DNA from: Ostrinia nubilalis
Lineage: Eukaryota > Arthropoda > Insecta > Lepidoptera > Crambidae
Direction of reading: 5' to 3'
Assembly (NCBI RefSeq): GCF_963855985.1
Contig: NC_087118.1
Span: 4,712,001-4,776,000 of the forward strand
DNA: 64,000 bases
How positions within the stretch are numbered: the first letter of the stretch is position 1; the number at the start of each line of letters is the position of its first letter. The position numbers were made by a program, and so were the translations under genes. Positions 33,233 through 44,212 of this stretch are shown piece after piece. The notes under the pieces are model-generated. The model saw only the letters and a list, made by a program, of their open reading frames with translations. It was not told the origin of the DNA and did no database searches.

Positions 33233-33480
33233 TTCACACACGATCAGCCGGCGTGCAGCGATAGCGATTGGCGATCGATGCATTTTAAGATTCGGCCAAA
33301 CCAACGCGATCAACCGGCGTGCAGCGATGGCGAACAATGCATTTAGGTCTGGTCGCCATCGCTGCACGCCAGCTGATCGCGCTGTGATCGCGTTGGTTTG
33401 GCCGAACCCTAAGTCTAATCGCCATCACTGCACGCCGGCTGATCGCTTGAGATTGCGTTGGTTTGGCTGAACGTATAAAG
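33228..33480. repeat. Cluster of inverted GC-richer repeats
   Basis: TTCGGCCAAACCAACGCGAT and GCGTGCAGCGATGGCGA recur in direct and inverse orientation (near 33290, 33360, 33400, 33460), so most of the block folds back on itself. This resembles a MITE family with a nested copy. No target repeat resolved. Confidence 0.6.
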
Positions 33481-34284
33481 AAAGAAAGAACAGTTTTTAT
33501 TTGGTCCAAAACTTATAGGTGCTTTTATACGCTTTGTTGAAGAGTGGCCGGACCTGTGAAGCAACCAGAATAGGAACTTTGTCTGAGCGAGGAGTTTCAT
33601 AAGGCCTGGAAATAAATGCAATTTACTGAACAAATAGCGTCAACACTAGGATAGGCACTACATTCCAGTGGCAAGTACAATCTGTGGAGGTCTGCGAAAG
33701 GTTGGCGTCCAGTCGATCAAGTACCACCTGAAAAGAATACAGTCAGTATTCGCTCATCGTACATACAAAAAGATGGCAACAGTTTTGTATCAGGTTGTTG
33801 CATTTTTAAACGTCTGACCATTACGAGTATGTCCTTTTGATTACAATAATCCTTAAAATACATATAAACTTGTGTCATTTTATAATTGGGGACACACCTA
33901 TTGTTGCTTACTGCTCCAAAAGACGTATAGATACTAGATACATACCTTGTCATGCTGGCAATACACGCATAAGCTGATAAATGAACTCATGCGGCTCTGG
34001 AAAGATGAAAATGTATCACGATAACTACGATAACGATTCACTGAAGAGAGAGACAGTATTTAAAATGGATCTTGTACTCATAAAGACCGATAATTTTACC
34101 ACGTGGTAAGTAATCATTGGGACGAATTTTTGATAAACACACAGTCTTACAGGGGTATTTAGTGCAAAAAGTAGTGGATTGGATACTTAAATGACTGAAG
34201 CTAAGTTAATTTGTGCTTTGTTAATGACTAAATTACATCTAAATAAATGTATCAATATCGGTATAAAATACTACATCGCCAAAA

Positions 34285-34470
34285 GTTTCGCAAAATATTA
34301 GCAACTAGACTTGCACAAAGATATCTACGTAGAAAATAACGTATCAATTGTTATATATTATAATGTGAATAAAAGCTTCGTGGAAGAATTAGGCATCTAG
34401 ACTTGCACAAAATTACCAGCACAAAAGTTTCGTGGAAAAACTACGCAACTGAACTTGCACTACGACACCC
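34285..34470 (+). repeat. Degenerate ~60-80-bp tandem repeat
   Basis: Each unit has AAAGTTTCG(C/T) ... CTAGACTTGCACAAA (near 34277-34325, 34372-34412 and 34425-34462); a further CAAGTGGACTTGCAT lies near 34768. Confidence 0.55.
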
Positions 34471-34971
34471 ACCAAATAATATCCTAAAATAAGTATGCAA
34501 CAATAGATACGCGAAAATGTTTTTTAAAGTCTTCGTGGAAGATGTATGTAAATATTAATATGCTATTATTCATACGGAACTTTATTAAACAATTAAATGC
34601 AAATATATTTACTTCGTTATTGTTATGGAAATTTAGATATTTTAATGTTGCAATATTTTACATATTTGTACATAATTTCTTCATTTTTAAGAGAAAAATT
34701 ATGAAAAAAATTGACAATATGTATTACCTCCTTCTCGATTTTTTAGTGCAATAAAAAAAATATCGCACAAGTGGACTTGCATACTTCTTCCAGGGGGGGT
34801 GCGTAATAACGTCTTATAACAAAAAGGCTGAACCGATTTTCACCTTGTTAAATAAAAACCAACCAATATGTGTAAATTCCTGTAATCAGTTATAGCATAT
34901 TTAATAAAATTAACGTTTTATTTGTAAATTTTAATGGATGTTGATTAAATTCGTATTATTAATGCTCTAGT

Positions 34972-35190
34972 TTACAACCATACCAAAATGGGTACTTATT
35001 TCGGGCTGTATCCCGGACTTGCAGGGCACACACTTAAGCATTGAACGAATCAAGCATCCAACTTAAAATAAAACGTTAAAATTATATACTTACAACATGT
35101 TTGTGGGTATATAGGTAATGCCTTGTTTACAACCATACCAATAGGGGTACTTATTTCTGGTTGCATCCCGACTTTTAGGGCACCCACTTA
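34972..35190 (+). repeat. Two direct copies of a ~75-bp unit
   Basis: TTTACAACCATACCAA ... GGGTACTTATTTC ... GCATCCCG/GTATCCCGG and AGGGCACAC/AGGGCACCC appear at ~34972 and ~35127 with moderate divergence. Confidence 0.55.
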
Positions 35191-35539
35191 GCATTAAAAA
35201 ATATCACCACAATAAATTAGCACATAAAAATATTCTAAACAACGACTACTGAGACGTAAATTAACTCTGCATGAAAAAGAAAAACAATTCAGCCCCCTAC
35301 TCAATAAAATTAAATGATGTTAATATAAAATAAACGATTTAAATAAAAATGTTAATACTAAAAGCAAAGTTTTTGAATATTTCAATTCAACTACACAATC
35401 ACACACTACTGATCGGAACATTGCTTCAAATGAAAGAAACATGACATCACGGGTTACTTGCTCGTGTACGTTAAGGCGAGGGCACACTGTTTATAGCCAA
35501 CCATACATAGTTACTTTACTTACGATGATGACAATCCAC

Positions 35540-35765
35540 AACCGCTGTGGTCGATAGGCGTGCACATCGGTTATCAAAGTGTCGACAGCTCTGAGATCAC
35601 GGGTTTGATTCCCGGACAGAACAATATAGAAAAAGCACTTTACTGTCTCAAGTCTGGATGTTCGTTGTTTCTGATTCCATTACACAAGAAGCGCTTAAAA
35701 GCTTCTTATTTGGATTAGAGCAATGTATTGGACGTTTGGTATATTTATTTAATCAGACGAATGTT
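35540..35765 (+). mobile_element. tRNA-derived SINE, diverged
   Basis: An A-box-like TGGTCGATAGGCG and a B-box GGGTTTGATTCCCGG are followed by the body (AGAAAAAGCACTTTACTG, TGTCTCAAGTCTGG). This is the arrangement of a common lepidopteran SINE. It is not a functional tRNA because no acceptor stem closes around it. Confidence 0.65.
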
Positions 35766-36007
35766 GCTCGATGCTAAGTGAAACGTATGCTAAACTGGAT
35801 TATCATCACAGATTATCTACTATATTAACATAGTATACATACGTACAATCTAAAACAAATTAATATTATAAACACCTAAATAACTGAGTGTATGCACAGC
35901 TTTATAATCAACTTTGCTTATTTAGCACACACATAGCGTGCGAACCCATTTCTGTCAACTTAACATATCTTATTACACAGTACACTTGCGAGCAATGAAT
36001 TCACCTA

Positions 36008-36165
36008 TAGACCTCCATGGTCGAGTGGTGTACGCACCGATTTTCATGACATCGCTAGTTCTGAGGTCCCGGGTTCGATTCGTTTACTTTGGGATCAGAA
36101 CAATGTATGACGTGATGTTGTCCACATTTATTATTATTATTTATTTTATCATTTACCCAAACTTT
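36008..36165 (+). mobile_element. tRNA-derived SINE with an internal deletion
   Basis: CCATGGTCGAGTGGTGTACG (A box) and GGTCCCGGGTTCGATTC (B box) are followed at once by ATGTATGACGTGATGTTGTC and an (ATT)n tail, so the middle of the SINE is missing. It is less diverged than the copy at 35540. Confidence 0.7.
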
Positions 36166-37929
36166 ATATTGGTAACTAAGAATGTTAATGGCGTAAGTCT
36201 TTAATTAGATTCTGAGATATTTGTAACGTTATGGAAGTCTGAATACTTTTACCATACATACTGTAAATTATGTTCAGATGGAATTTGAGGTTTTCTAACA
36301 AGTGATAAAAGTAGTTAAGAATATGATTGTGGTTATAAAGAATTAAAAAAAATTACGTTCATATTACTAGTTTTAAAATGAATCGTAAATACAGTTATCC
36401 ATTATTTTGCACTCAAGTGTACCTATGTACAAAACTGTTATGTCAGTTTCTTATTATCGACAAAGGTTTTCATCGCGATTAATACAGGGCGAGTTTGTAA
36501 ACAGTATCCAAATTTTTTTAATAAGCTCTAAAGATCAATTCAACAATACAACTTTATCTTAATTATTTTTAATCACAGCAGTTTGCGCAAATCAATTTTG
36601 AAAATCTAATTCGCGGGTGCCCATAAAGGATAAGGCTTATTTTCGGGCACTATTATGTCTATTAAGCTTCGCAGTTAACTATAAATTACGTAATTTTCTA
36701 TGAATAAAGTGTGTCCATTTTTAAAACACGCGTAAATTTATAAATAATTAAATAAATATGAAAAAAAAAGTGTTTTCTTTATGCAAATTGATTAAGTTAC
36801 TGATTCTGAGTCGCTCCTAAAAATTTGGACACTGATTGCAAAGTCACCCTGTATAATTTTATTTTATTTTTAAGTTATGTTTTTCACACATATCTTGTAG
36901 GTATGTGTGTAATTATATTCATGTTTTATTTCTTACCTCGTATCTTCCAAACGGATTGATGGATTTCGTATCGAATTATTGACTTGTTTACTCATAAAGC
37001 TTTACTGGCTGAACGGATTTAGATGAAATATGGATTTAAGATAACAAATTGTCAAAACTGTAAGCAAAGCTAGTAAATAATCTATGTAGTACATTATCAG
37101 GAATGCCTTATATAAATCATTTCATCACAACGCTGCTGGATCCTATACTCCCACTGTTGGGGAACATATTGTCTGTAGGTACATGTACGTTTTATAAAAC
37201 TGTAACAGAAGCGTGCCTGCAAATTGGAGGTGCTCATTCCAGGAAGCTCTGAATTTGAAATACCTATTCATAATAATACATAATTATTATTGATTTGAGC
37301 GACTAATATTATTACTAACTACATCAAATGATTTTGAGTCATATAAAACCATAAATAAAACCATAAGTGTGATTTGGTTGAAACTTTGTGAAAAATCAAA
37401 AATGTGCAGGTGGAGCCGCGGTCAATCCCTAGTGATTGAAATAATATTTCGTAAATTTCACGCGAATAAAAGTTGCTGATGGGTAAATAATATTTTAAAG
37501 TAATTTGATAAACTTGTTTGTTCAATCAATTGCTGATCGGCATTATTTGGTGTGTGCGTTATTTTGACTGTTTTACAGTGTTTGTGTGAGTGAAAATTTG
37601 GATATAAAATAAGCGGTAAGTGAAGTAATTATCATTATTTTCTGCGATTCATATCTGATCATCTTCGATTCTTCGTGCCGTAACTCTGCGCTTCAGCTTC
37701 ACTTCTGGGAAAATGTTCGTGAGTTATTTTATTATAATAAATAATATTTTTGGTTCTCAAGGTTTAGACATAGTAGACTCAGTGCAACTGTTTGTTTTGG
37801 TATCTGAATTTAGGGTTTCAGGTCGTTGAGACTACTAAAATACTCAATCCCCAGTACTATCATTGTTTATTTCACAGTCCGTTCAGACATACACTAGTCT
37901 TTGTTATTTTTCAAATAATTTACTTACAG

Positions 37930-39100
37930 GTCGGAATCCGAGTACAAGAATCGTAGCGCTGCTGCAGCTTGCTTGGAGTCAGAGTCTGAGTACTCGTCAG
38001 AAGATAATACTTGGTAAATATTGATTACTAAATTATAAAGACTGAAATAATGATTGATAAAAATACGATGAAACTTGCTTTAAAACCTAATTATTTTTAC
38101 TATAGCCCTCCAAAGAAGACGACCAAAGGCAGCGGCAGCAGCAAGGCTAAGGTGACCAAAAAAAAGATAAGGTTCGTAGCTTAAATATTAAATTAATTAA
38201 ATGTGTTAGGTTAGCGTACAATTTACTATTTCACTTATTACTGTGTTAACTCCTAAATGTATATTTTACAGGGCTGAATCAGACTGTAAGAAACGCAACG
38301 CTGCTGCAGCTGACCTGGGTTCTGACTCGGAGTACTCTTCGGACGAAGAAGAAGATCTAAGGTACATACTCGTATTATGACTTACCTACCTTCTTTGTAT
38401 GAAAGATTCGTTATGAATAAATGATATTCGTCTAACTGATAATCATCAAATTTGTTACAGTCCCTCCAAGAAAACTAAGGCCAGCAGTCAGAGCAAGATC
38501 AAGGCTGCAAAGAAGGAGACGTCCAAAAAAAAGGCTGGGTACGTATACTTGTTATAATTACCCTATAAAATAACATCGTTTCTATAGCAACTTGCACTTT
38601 CTCACTTGCACTTTGATTCTATTTTACGATAATTTAAACATAATTAATCCTATATTGTTTCTTTGTTTAGTGATAATTAAATAACATTTTCTTTAATAAA
38701 CTTTCGTGAACGACTAGTAACTAATCAAGATAACATTTTTTTCAGGAAAAACAATAAAACTCTCAGCGGCATTTACGAGGAGCTGTTTGGAGACGCCTGC
38801 GAGCCTGCTCCCAAACATCAGCCGCTGTGGTCCTCGCTGTCGCGGCGGGTCGCGGGCGGAATCAGCCGCCAGGGCACGCTGCAGGCTGACGGCGACGTGT
38901 ACATCGACCTGCGCGTGTTCGATGTAGCACAAATAATTGGCGTCAACCCGAGAGAGCGCTTCGACAAGTGGAACGGCTGTCTGAGAGTCCGGCTGAGCCA
39001 CGACGAGCCGTTATGGGCCGGTATTAAAAAAATATTTAAGGATAGTAGGAGGTTATTTAATAATATAGAACCAACATTTTATGCAGATAAAAAAAAGTAG
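37930..39100 (+). CDS. Spliced Maverick-borne gene with duplicated acidic/basic exons; function unknown
   Basis: Five exons are inferred: 37930-38013, 38106-38171, 38272-38361, 38461-38538 and 38746-39100 (stop TAG). Each is preceded by a pyrimidine-rich AG, and the first four are followed by GT(A/T)... donors. The four internal exons are 84, 66, 90 and 78 nt, all multiples of three, and every intron is phase 2; joined, they give one open frame. Exons 1 and 3 are homologous and acidic (SESEYSSED, SDSEYSSDEEED, both with an AAAA run). Exons 2 and 4 are homologous and Lys-rich (PPKKTTKGS, PSKKTKASS). The last exon encodes ~118 residues (LWSSLSRRVAGG, GDVYIDLRVFDVAQIIGV) and is GC-rich until its final ~25 codons. 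I cannot place its start: the ATG at 37713 ahead of a GTGAGT donor is out of phase. I do not recognise the family. It lies 139 bp upstream of polB on the same strand, inside the element. Confidence 0.7.
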
Positions 39101-39239
39101 ATTTAATTTTATTTTCTGTTTAGCTAAGTTAGTTAACATGTGATTTCAAATGCATTTGTTTATTGATGAATAATAATTTGTCTAAATAAAGTATTTTTAA
39201 TTATAGTTCTTACTATTACATCTATCCTAAAATCTTAAA

Positions 39240-42200
39240 ATGACAAATTTTAAAACGATCTTCTGCTCAGTATGTCAGAAATCCATACTCAGAAAAGCAT
39301 TTCCAGGGCACTTGCGCAGTAATGTCCATAAGAATAATACTGTAATGTATTATGATGTTGGAGTTGAGACAGTTAATTCAGCCTTTAAAGGCCGCATTGT
39401 ATCATATCGCATCAGTGCCGAACGCGAGCGTGCGCCTAATGGTGAAGAGTTGGCAATAACGTCACCATTGCACTTCATGCATTCTATTTCGTCTAGACTG
39501 CGCAAAGTACTTGATTCCGCTATTGCTTCCCACATCAGTGTGAAAGTAAACTTTGAATTGTTTGTTAAAGTTATTTTGCCCAGAGATGATTCAATGGAAA
39601 TCAAATCATTTGCAACAGAAAATATTCCTATCTTTCAAAATTACACGTTCGATGATTTATTAGAAAACGTTTCTCAAGTAATCTGTAAAAAGATAGATGA
39701 GTTCCAAGAAAAAGGAAGTGGTTGGTCCCTTTTAGATATTCTTTATATTGAAACTAATATTAACAAATATTCACCATTAGGTGGTTCTAGTTATATAGAT
39801 TTGCCAAAAAAAATCAAAGTTAAAAAAGCTTGTTTAAATGTTAGAAACAGTGATGAATACTGTTTTGCCTGGACGGTAATGAGCGCTTTATATCCTGATG
39901 TAAAAAATCCTAACCGAGTATCATCATATCCATACTTCACTGATGTCTTGAATGTTGATAATATGCATTTTCCAGTTTCATTAAAAGATATTAAAACTTT
40001 TGAAATAAATAATAATGATATCAGCATCAATGTGTATGGGATAGACGAGAAACAAAATATTATCGGTCCGTTATATAAAACGTTGTTACGAAAAAAACAC
40101 CATGTTAATATGCTTCTGTTAGAAAAGGACTCCAAATCCCATTATTGTCTTATAAAGGATTTAACAAAGTTGGTTCGAAATCAAGTTACGAAGCATCATG
40201 GGAAATTACATTTTTGTGACGAATGTTTGTTATTTTTTAAATCAAAACGAGATCATGATGACCATGTGTGTGGTGGAGTGGTCACGTTATTGCCTGAAAG
40301 TGGTACTACGATGCAATTTAAAAATTATCATTGCATGCAGGATGTGCCATTCATCATCTACGCAGACTTTGAGACCATATTAGAGCCTTGCTCCGAAAGT
40401 ACAGGCGCATACACTGCGAAGATACAAAAACATGTGCCAGCAGCGTTTGCTTATTACATTGTTTGTAATTATGATAATTCGCGTAACCATCTGGTAACGT
40501 ATCGAGGAACCGACTGTGCTACTGTATTTGTTAAAAGGTTACAAAAAGATACAAAAAGAATTTACAAACTTATTCAATCTGCGTCTGAAAGTCCTGTTCC
40601 TATTATGTATAATGAGGAGGATCAAACAAACTTTGAAAGAGCTGAGAACTGTTATTTGTGCTCTCATTTACTAATTGATGATAAAGTACGGGATCATTGT
40701 CACTTTACCGGTAAATATCGCGGTGCTGCTCATTCGTCCTGTAATCTTAAATTTAGGATTCCTAAATTTATCCCGGTATTTTTTCATAACTTATCAGGTT
40801 ATGACTGTCATTTGTTTATTCGCGAACTAAGTAGTTTTCCTGGAGAAATAAAAGTTATTCCTAAAAATAAGGAAAACTATATTTCTATTACCAAGTTTAT
40901 CCAGATTTCAACTACTAACTTTGTTGCTGTGCGTTTTGTTGACTCATTCAAATTTTTGGGTACAAGTTTAGAACAATTAGCTAAAAATCTACAGCAAAAC
41001 GATTTCATAAATTTGCGTGCACATTGTGACAATGAAAGTCAATTGACATTGCTAAGTCGAAAAGGTGTATACCCGTACAGTTACTTGTCAAACTGGCAGG
41101 TTTACGAAGAAAAGAACTTGCCCTCAATAGAAAAGTTTTATAATCATCTCACTGATGAGGCTCTAAGCCAATCGGATTATGATCATGCAAAAAATGTTTG
41201 GCGGTGTTTTAATATAAATAATCTCGGAGAATATACGGATTTGTATGTAAAGAGTGATGTTTTGATATTAAGCGATATTTTTGAAAAGTTTCGTAAAACA
41301 TGTAAAATCAATTATGATTTAGATCCTGCATTTTATCTCACAGCACCAAGTCTTAGCTTTGACGCCATGTTATTAAAGACAAAAGTAAAATTGGAGCTGC
41401 TTTCAGATTTAGAAATGATACGAATGATACAACAGGGAATTCGTGGAGGCATTTGCTTATGTTCAAAAAGGTATGCTAAATCAAATAATCACTATCAGCA
41501 TGATTATGATCCCTCTCAACCAAACAGATATCTGATGTATGTAGATTGTAATAATTTATACGGCTTTGCAATGTGCAGTTATCTACCTTATGCGGATTTT
41601 AAACTTATTAATGAAAAGGAATGTGAACAACTCAACATAACAAGTATTCCTAATGACAATGATTATGGATATATTCTCGAAGTTGATTTGGAATATCCTG
41701 AGAATTTGCATGATTTACATAATGATCTTCCATTTTGTGCAGAAAACTTTACTCCACCCGGTGCCAGAAATGTAAAACTTACGCCAAATTTGTACAATAA
41801 ATATAACTATATTATCCACTACGTTCATTTAAAGACATGTATTCAACATGGATTACGCCTAAAAAAAATTCATAAAGGAATATCGTTTAGACAAAGCCCA
41901 TACTTAAAGGAATATATAGATTTAAATACTCAGTTGCGACAAAATTCAAATTCGTTATTTGAGCAAGACTTTTTCAAATTGCTTAACAACAGCATTTTTG
42001 GAAAAACATTAGAAGACACTGAACGAAGAGTAGATGTAAAACTTGTTAGCACGTGGCAGGACGAGCGGAACAAAACCAAGAAATGTTTTACCGCTGAACA
42101 ATTGATATCACGTCCTAATTTTCATAGTGTGTCAATATTTGATGAAAATTTAGTAGCTATACAATTAAAACGTGAAAAAGTTATTCTTGACAAGCCCATA

Positions 42201-42782
42201 TACATTGGTTTTACGGTCTTAGAGCTCTCCAAAAATCATATGTACGATTTTCATTATTCAGTAATGAAAAATTACTACCATGATAAACTGTCTTTATGTT
42301 ATACTGATACTGATAGTCTTTTGTACTCTATAGAGACAAACGATTTTTATTCAGACTTGAAAGAAAACTTTTTGAATTACTTTGATACTAGCAATTATGT
42401 ATCGAACAATTGTTTTGATATCATGCCTAAAAATAAAAAAGTTCCTGGATTATTCAAAGATGAATTAGGGGGAAAAATATTACTTGAGTTTGTAGGACTA
42501 CGATCGAAATTATACAGTATTAGAACAAACAGTCATGAAGTAAAAAAAGCAAAAGGAGTAAAAAAAAATGTAACCAATAAACTGAAATTTTCTGATTACA
42601 CCAATGTTTTATCAAGCGGTATAGAGTTACGAGGTAAAAATATTCTTTTTAAAACAATAAAGCATCAAATTTTTACCACGGAGCAAAACAAAGTGGCTTT
42701 GTCCCGAAAGGATGACAAACGTTTTATTACGAAAGATAATATTTCTACTATATCCTGGGGACATTATTATATTACAGTTTAG
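39240..42782 (+). CDS. polB: Maverick protein-primed DNA polymerase B (1180 aa, intact)
   Basis: Copies the linear element genome using a protein primer. An N-terminal C2H2-like finger (CSVCQKSILRKAFPGHLRSN) is at ~10-30. A zinc/HNH-like CxxC...DHCHFTGKYRGAAHSSCN lies near 471-502. The exonuclease motifs are DFETI (~376) and LSGYDCHLF (~519). The polymerase motifs are A, YVDCNNLYGF (~767); B, LLNNSIFGKTLED (~912); and C, YTDTDSLLY (~1022), followed by GLFKDELGG. The catalytic DTD and exonuclease Asp/Glu are present, with no stop. Length is normal for Polintons. The start at 39240 is the first ATG in frame and is shared with the second copy at 52712. Confidence 0.96.
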   Translation: MTNFKTIFCSVCQKSILRKAFPGHLRSNVHKNNTVMYYDVGVETVNSAFKGRIVSYRISAERERAPNGEELAITSPLHFMHSISSRLRKVLDSAIASHISVKVNFELFVKVILPRDDSMEIKSFATENIPIFQNYTFDDLLENVSQVICKKIDEFQEKGSGWSLLDILYIETNINKYSPLGGSSYIDLPKKIKVKKACLNVRNSDEYCFAWTVMSALYPDVKNPNRVSSYPYFTDVLNVDNMHFPVSLKDIKTFEINNNDISINVYGIDEKQNIIGPLYKTLLRKKHHVNMLLLEKDSKSHYCLIKDLTKLVRNQVTKHHGKLHFCDECLLFFKSKRDHDDHVCGGVVTLLPESGTTMQFKNYHCMQDVPFIIYADFETILEPCSESTGAYTAKIQKHVPAAFAYYIVCNYDNSRNHLVTYRGTDCATVFVKRLQKDTKRIYKLIQSASESPVPIMYNEEDQTNFERAENCYLCSHLLIDDKVRDHCHFTGKYRGAAHSSCNLKFRIPKFIPVFFHNLSGYDCHLFIRELSSFPGEIKVIPKNKENYISITKFIQISTTNFVAVRFVDSFKFLGTSLEQLAKNLQQNDFINLRAHCDNESQLTLLSRKGVYPYSYLSNWQVYEEKNLPSIEKFYNHLTDEALSQSDYDHAKNVWRCFNINNLGEYTDLYVKSDVLILSDIFEKFRKTCKINYDLDPAFYLTAPSLSFDAMLLKTKVKLELLSDLEMIRMIQQGIRGGICLCSKRYAKSNNHYQHDYDPSQPNRYLMYVDCNNLYGFAMCSYLPYADFKLINEKECEQLNITSIPNDNDYGYILEVDLEYPENLHDLHNDLPFCAENFTPPGARNVKLTPNLYNKYNYIIHYVHLKTCIQHGLRLKKIHKGISFRQSPYLKEYIDLNTQLRQNSNSLFEQDFFKLLNNSIFGKTLEDTERRVDVKLVSTWQDERNKTKKCFTAEQLISRPNFHSVSIFDENLVAIQLKREKVILDKPIYIGFTVLELSKNHMYDFHYSVMKNYYHDKLSLCYTDTDSLLYSIETNDFYSDLKENFLNYFDTSNYVSNNCFDIMPKNKKVPGLFKDELGGKILLEFVGLRSKLYSIRTNSHEVKKAKGVKKNVTNKLKFSDYTNVLSSGIELRGKNILFKTIKHQIFTTEQNKVALSRKDDKRFITKDNISTISWGHYYITV

Positions 42783-43534
42783 TTAATATATTTTCTTTTT
42801 CTGAGACGAATTATTATTCATCAGAAATTCAGTTGCTTTCGACAAAATGTATTTACTAAGTGTATTAATTAATCTCACTAGTTAGTAAACTACTATGTAT
42901 TCAAACCTATTTAGCTTAAAAAATATATTTACTGTGTAGATGTAGTGTAAGGGTACATTTTATTATTTTTATATGATTAAAGTTTAAAATAAATTAGCTA
43001 AACAGAAAGCCTAAGTTTTTTATTTATATTTCTACCGTAAACAAGTTATGTTGTCACTTTTAGAAGAAATGTTAGTTGTACTTACGCTCCCATAGTAACA
43101 TGCATTAAACAAGTCGTAACTTGTCCAATGTATAATGCTGATAAAGTATCATTTTACAGCATATGCACTGTATGCACTAAGCAAGTCGTAACTTGTCATC
43201 ATCCTAAATATATTGCTGATTGTGAAGAAAATGTCTCTGGATACCTAATATCGTACACGTGCATTACTTACGTCAACCGTAAGAAGTGCAAAGTTAACAG
43301 TTTTTAATAAGCATCATTTTAGTAAATGAACAAAATTATTGTCTAATAAGCTGTTTCTTGTTGAAACTCGAATTATTTCTGAGTAAACATTAATGCACGT
43401 GTTGACAAATATTACCAGCTCATCAATTTTGTTAGAGGCAGGCATTACTTTTGTGCGGCATTTTTCATCATTCGATAGCCGACCGCTGCGAAAGCCACTT
43501 GGTACTCACTACACTTAGTGACAAAACAAAAGAA
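42783..43534. other. Maverick intergenic region between polB and a small gene
   Basis: AT-rich. It contains two copies of a palindromic motif CAAGTCGTAACTTG (43110-43123 and 43182-43195), each inside a longer shared stretch AAGTCGTAACTTGTC. It could hold a promoter for the 43535 gene; nothing decisive is seen. Confidence 0.5.
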
Positions 43535-43918
43535 ATGGACAGTACGTTGGAACAATACGCTCAAGATCCTCTTGCTGGCTTTAATTCAATGTATCCAGAG
43601 CTAGCCAGACAACAGCTGGAACCAAAGAAAAAAAGAAGCAAACGTCCTGCTGAAACTCAGGAAAATCCTACGCCACCGAAGAAACAGTGTCTTCAAAGTG
43701 GATCAAATTATGTGTACAGCAATGAAACCAGGCGAGGTCTTCGACTCATCAGGATAGAAGTCGTGGACTTGGACGGTGCAGTTCAAAGTGATAGTGATAA
43801 TGAAAAAATACTTTATAGTGCCCAATACATTGTTACTGACAATTTTAATCCAATTATGGAGCAAACGGAACATTTAATAACCAATATATGCAAACAAATT
43901 TGTAATGATAATATTTAA
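43535..43918 (+). CDS. Small Maverick protein with nuclear-localisation-like patches (127 aa)
   Basis: I chose the ATG at 43535 (MDSTLEQYAQDPLAGF) because it follows an A-rich context; the frame is open from 43451. The middle is basic and Pro-rich (EPKKKRSKRPAE, PPKKQCLQ), resembling a bipartite nuclear localisation signal. The C-terminal half (LRLIRIEVVDLDGAVQ, YIVTDNFNP) looks folded. I do not recognise a family. It is the only other plus-strand gene of this half and faces the minus-strand virion genes across ~300 bp. Confidence 0.7.
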   Translation: MDSTLEQYAQDPLAGFNSMYPELARQQLEPKKKRSKRPAETQENPTPPKKQCLQSGSNYVYSNETRRGLRLIRIEVVDLDGAVQSDSDNEKILYSAQYIVTDNFNPIMEQTEHLITNICKQICNDNI

Positions 43919-44212
43919 AAATAAGTGACTTTTGTTTTTAAATTAAGTTTAAGTGTAAGTAACTTGTTTTTATGTTTTAATAGGATAAGTAAAATAAGAT
44001 ATTTGTGTTTAGTTAAGTTATTGATAAAATTAAATTGATTTAAACTTAATGACTTTTTATTTTCTTAAAACATAATTTAGGTTTAGGTAAATGAGACAGT
44101 TTATTTTATTAAACACATTTATTCATCATTTTAAATAATCATAATACAGTAATTAGCTTTTATTAATTTACACAATAATTAAAATAACACTACACTAAAT
44201 AATACAATAAAT
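43919..44212. terminator. Convergent 3' ends of plus and minus Maverick genes
   Basis: AT-rich spacer between two converging genes. AATAAA-like signals lie on the minus strand just after the 162-aa gene (TTTATT at 44169 and 44205). Polyadenylation of both transcripts here is an inference. Confidence 0.4.

Larger units (their letters stand above)
29946..37560. other. Maverick left region without recognisable viral genes
   Basis: AT-rich, no long open frame. It holds separately listed repeats: a TAA-flanked MITE, a LINE-derived patch, a BEL integrase relic, palindromic repeats and two SINE pieces. Near 30946-31027 a patch (CATCAGGTGATTCGTCTGC, CTCGTTTGCCTCC) resembles a common lepidopteran LINE/SINE 3' end. 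Confidence 0.5.

Noticed and set aside
36008..36075. tRNA gene
   Set aside because: A- and B-box motifs are present, but no acceptor or anticodon stems close around them, and the following sequence is a SINE body.
38746..39100. KilA-N or Bro-N DNA-binding domain in the last exon of the spliced gene
   Set aside because: GDVYIDLRVFDVAQIIGV is faintly reminiscent, but I see no convincing set of conserved positions, so I did not name it.
39350..39604. Minus-strand genes inside polB
   Set aside because: Shadows of the polymerase frame; the same shadows recur in the second copy because the sequence is nearly identical.
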